The notes beneath the pieces were generated by a model. It worked only from the letters and a program-made list of their open reading frames with translations. It made no database searches and was not told where the DNA came from. A DNA stretch of 64,000 nucleotides from Bacteroides oleiciplenus YIT 12058 (lineage in GTDB: Bacteria > Bacteroidota > Bacteroidia > Bacteroidales > Bacteroidaceae). Location of the stretch: positions 94,632 through 158,631 of the forward strand of contig NZ_JH992942.1 in the NCBI RefSeq assembly GCF_000315485.1. Reading direction: 5' to 3'. The position numbers and the translations under genes were made by a program. Of this stretch, positions 61,293-64,000 are shown piece by piece. Numbering within the stretch: the stretch's first letter is position 1; every line of letters begins with the position of its first letter.

Positions 61293-63764
61293 TTAATCAA
61301 ATACTTTAACTATTGATGCGAAAGTAGCTTGGTAATACTTATCGCCAGATTTCCAAGTAAGTACATTGCCATTTACACCTTCTTGATTTCTAGATACATA
61401 AAGATTATAACCCAATGAAGTATTAGTATTTACTATGATAGGATCTCCTTCAGTACCTGCTTCCGCACCCAAAGTAGCATGGAATGCTTTTCCGTCAATG
61501 TCTGTCAATACTTTATTAAACATTATTATTGCACCAGTTTTAAGTCCTGTCAATGCACCTTCTTTAATAGTCGTTACATTCTTCAAACTCATGGTAGCCA
61601 AATTGTTTGCTCCATTAAACACATTCTTTTCGAGTGTAGCAACATCATCAATAACTACAGAAGTTAATGTTGCAACATTTTGGAATGCTCCTTCTCCGAT
61701 AGTTGTGATGCCTGTAAAATCGAATGCTGTGATTGCAGTACCCTTGAACGCTTCCTTACCAATTTCCGTGATAACATTTTCAAAGTCAATAGCAGCAGTC
61801 AAATTAGTGCAGCCGGAGAAAGCTTCATCACCTACAGAGGTTATCTTATTAATATTCTCAACTTCAAAACCAGTAGTACCAGCGCCCTTGAAAGCTTTGG
61901 CTCCAATAGCCGTATTTTCATTCAAGATAACCTTTGTAAGAGCTGTTTTATTCTCTAAACTAATACTTGTATTTCCACCAATAGCACTAACTCCAGAAAG
62001 GTCTATTTCAGTCAATGCCGTTCCACTCAATAACTGGACGCAAACCATATTTTCACTCCAATCATATTTGGGCAGCAATACTTTAGTCCAAAGATTATCC
62101 ATCTTATAACCAAAAGGTAGGTTTGAAAGTGAAGTCAGTGCAGGAGCATCAATCAATGTCAGACTTACTCCGGCAAAAGCATTGTCACCAATGGTAGTCA
62201 AAACTGAGGTTTTATTTTTCCCTTCAATAGTACCAATAACTAATGCTTCGTTGTCACATCCAATTGTCGTAATATTCGTAGCTCCTTCAAATGCATTTGC
62301 ACCGATAGTTTCAACTTTCGGGAAATTCAGTTTATTAATCACAGTATTATCCTTGTAAGCACCTGCCGGAACAGAAGTTACCGCCAGACCATTCAGTGTA
62401 GTAAATCCAGTAAGAGAGGTAATAACCGGAGCCGTAGTAGCTGCTGTCAAAGTCAATGTAGTGATATTACTACCTTTAGTTACATTTTCCAGATTTGTTC
62501 CCAAATCAGCAGCAGGATTGGCCAATGTCAAATTAGTGATTCCTGTGTAGTTCTCTTTCAAATCTGCAAGCTGACTAGCTGACAATGGAACATCAGAGGT
62601 GAAAGTCGTAATAGTTGATGCCGCTGTACTCGTACCAGGAAAATTTCCTTCTTCTAATGTAGGCATATTCTTATTAACAATCATAGTAGTACCTAAAACG
62701 ACATAGTCCTGTGCTGTGAGGTCAAGTTCTATCGTATAGAAATTATTAGCCAGCCATGACCTATTAGACGATTTCGCTAAAGGAATTGTTCCATACTCAA
62801 ATTCAAACTTAACAGTGTAGTTTTCCAAGTCAGAACGCTTCACAGGAAGAATTTGCATGAAGGCATAGTAATCATCACTCCATTCAAGACCACTATTGCT
62901 TTGGTTTAGAGTCAACGTCACTTTTTTTGTTCCATTACCATCAGAAAGAACCCATTCTCCATCCGTTTTTTTAGCAATATCCACCTTACCAGTAGCATCA
63001 TCCCAAGCGATATCATTTGTAGTCAATTCTACTTCAATACTCACTAATTTTCCATAAGTATCAACATTATATCCTTTGGTATTGAATACCAAACAGGAGA
63101 AAGCACGTTCGAAAGACAAATTTAAACTTTCACCTACAGCCAAATCGGCAGAATTTATACCACCTATAGTGTCAGCTACCATTACAAAGTTGCCAAATGG
63201 TGCTTTTTTGCTTGGTTGATCTTGAGTATTGAAGGCAGCCACTGCCAATTTCATTGTTTCTACATTTTCGTCAGTAGATTCGTAAATCAAATCTGTATTC
63301 CCTAGAGAAGCTTTATTTGTACGGAACACTCGGAAAGCTGCTTTCTTGTCTTCTTTAAAAGTCAAAAGACTCGCGGGTTCTTTGGCTGTAAAGTAACCGG
63401 ATCTACCTGTGCGCGTAGCTTTATATGTAGCAATATCAGTACCCAAATTTTTAGCGGTAACCTCTGAACTAGCACCTCTTGTTGCGCCCGTAAATCCATT
63501 CCACAAGGTTATATCACCAGCACCATTCTTTTCTACGCCAAAATAAGCAATAGAGATTTCGTCAATTTCAGCATTCCAATAAGACTTAAATTTACCATCT
63601 GCCGGATCTTTATTAATGTCACCACGTGTAATGGCATCATCAATGATACCGAAGGTAATACCTTCACTTTCTACTTTAGGTGTTGTAATGTCAAGCAATT
63701 CCTCGTTGGCGCAACCGGCAAAGATGAGAGCCGCGCTGGCCAGTGTGAATAATTCTTTTTTCAT
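61293..63764 (-). CDS. BspA-like leucine-rich repeat lipoprotein
   Basis: The 823-residue protein has a lipoprotein signal with Cys18 (LASAALIFAGC). Residues about 30-370 are a beta-rich region like fimbrillin/Mfa-type surface proteins (SEGITFGIIDDAITRGDINK). From about residue 400, LRR_5 units of about 23 residues repeat, such as VETIGANAFEGATNIT, ITSVGDEAFSGCTNLT and ITTIGEGAFQNVATLT. BspA-type proteins are surface adhesins. A small peptide gene ends 83 bp upstream on the same strand, a common pairing in Bacteroides. Confidence 0.88.
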   Translation of the reverse strand: MKKELFTLASAALIFAGCANEELLDITTPKVESEGITFGIIDDAITRGDINKDPADGKFKSYWNAEIDEISIAYFGVEKNGAGDITLWNGFTGATRGASSEVTAKNLGTDIATYKATRTGRSGYFTAKEPASLLTFKEDKKAAFRVFRTNKASLGNTDLIYESTDENVETMKLAVAAFNTQDQPSKKAPFGNFVMVADTIGGINSADLAVGESLNLSFERAFSCLVFNTKGYNVDTYGKLVSIEVELTTNDIAWDDATGKVDIAKKTDGEWVLSDGNGTKKVTLTLNQSNSGLEWSDDYYAFMQILPVKRSDLENYTVKFEFEYGTIPLAKSSNRSWLANNFYTIELDLTAQDYVVLGTTMIVNKNMPTLEEGNFPGTSTAASTITTFTSDVPLSASQLADLKENYTGITNLTLANPAADLGTNLENVTKGSNITTLTLTAATTAPVITSLTGFTTLNGLAVTSVPAGAYKDNTVINKLNFPKVETIGANAFEGATNITTIGCDNEALVIGTIEGKNKTSVLTTIGDNAFAGVSLTLIDAPALTSLSNLPFGYKMDNLWTKVLLPKYDWSENMVCVQLLSGTALTEIDLSGVSAIGGNTSISLENKTALTKVILNENTAIGAKAFKGAGTTGFEVENINKITSVGDEAFSGCTNLTAAIDFENVITEIGKEAFKGTAITAFDFTGITTIGEGAFQNVATLTSVVIDDVATLEKNVFNGANNLATMSLKNVTTIKEGALTGLKTGAIIMFNKVLTDIDGKAFHATLGAEAGTEGDPIIVNTNTSLGYNLYVSRNQEGVNGNVLTWKSGDKYYQATFASIVKVFD

Positions 63765-63847
63765 TTCTTTTTTTATTTAATTAAATAATTTCTTTGTAGC
63801 TTTAGTACACTTATTCCTTGTTTAAGAATTAATGCTTTAACTGTTGG

Positions 63848-63973
63848 CTATGCATCTTCTGTATCACCGTCGTTAAAATCTCCGCTACTTGCGAATCCTT
63901 TTTCTACAACCACTTCCAGAACTTCCACTTCCGGAGCTTCATACTTCATTTCCTTTTCTACTTTCATAATCAT
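63848..63973 (-). CDS. 41-residue acidic peptide, possible precursor or leader peptide
   Basis: Translated by hand: the frame from ATG 63973 to TAG 63848 gives 41 residues with the core MKYEAPEVEVLEVVVEKG, then FASSGDFNDGDTEDA at the end. A second ATG at 63967 is possible. It is a member of the small Bacteroides peptides of form K-x-P-x-VEVIE...G-hydrophobic-A-x-SG that precede surface-protein genes; their function is unknown to me. Tyr-x-x-Pro-x-Val resembles the leader motif (YxxPxL) recognised in lasso-peptide precursors. Its only downstream neighbours here are the BspA-like gene and then an exporter/kinase cluster. The link to the latter is speculation. Confidence 0.7.
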   Translation of the reverse strand: MIMKVEKEMKYEAPEVEVLEVVVEKGFASSGDFNDGDTEDA

Positions 63974-64000
63974 AAAATTTAATTGTTAGTAATATTAAAA

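Noticed and set aside
55260..63973. Complete lasso-peptide cluster
   Set aside because: No B-type protease/RRE or asparagine-synthetase-like cyclase is in the window, so only a partial resemblance can be claimed.

Overview
The window reads as chromosomal DNA of a gut Bacteroides species. The grounds are SusC/SusD pairs, a hybrid two-component sensor (HTCS), GH92, GH109 and GH10 enzymes, BspA-like leucine-rich repeats, DUF2723 and DUF3098 proteins, many lipoprotein signals, and -7 boxes of the Bacteroides form TAnnTTTG upstream of several genes. The species cannot be fixed by eye. I saw no rRNA, tRNA, CRISPR array or intact insertion sequence.

Layout. 1-3215 (minus) is a thiamine operon led by a TPP riboswitch: thiE, thiC and a Thi4-type thiazole synthase that runs off the left edge. 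3275-4126 is a hypothetical gene. 4127-4660 holds a 130-bp palindrome. 4661-10665 (plus) encodes a TPR lipoprotein with a possible DNA-binding tail, a large DUF2723 membrane protein, a DUF3098 protein and an AAA/DUF4143 ATPase. 10694-14222 holds a porin and, divergently, a secreted xylanase/feruloyl esterase. 14400-30885 is a polysaccharide-utilization-type locus: HTCS, divergent alkaline phosphatase, SusC, SusD, a phosphodiesterase-fold/LamG lipoprotein, and a giant secreted protein joining a metallophosphoesterase to a LacZ-type GH2 beta-galactosidase. This is the most novel-looking system here; the combination suggests a phosphorylated or phosphodiester-containing galactoside as substrate.

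30954-38609 is mostly housekeeping: an HU-like protein, then a compact plus-strand run of mnmA, a subtilase, xseA, xseB, a branched-chain aminotransferase, trmB and an Mrp-type ATPase. 38692-42499 (minus) has a BlaI/M56 antirepressor-type pair and a TlpA-like protein. 42683-50209 has a GH109-type enzyme, a second TlpA-like protein, a repeat-rich 622-bp gap, an SGNH hydrolase and a GH92 alpha-mannosidase. 50206-55140 (minus) is a TolC/HlyD/ABC-2 permease export operon with no ATPase gene. 55260-63973 (minus) holds a 41-residue peptide gene, a BspA-like lipoprotein, a Wzz-like protein, an ABC exporter, an HprK-like kinase, a nucleotidyltransferase and a coiled-coil membrane protein; part of this resembles the accessory set of some lasso-peptide clusters.

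Three intergenic gaps (4316-4445, 31484-31557, 46591-46743) contain unrelated sequences with the same architecture: short palindromes or inverted motifs repeated at about 11 or 22-23 bp, i.e. one or two helical turns. I do not recognise these as a named element.
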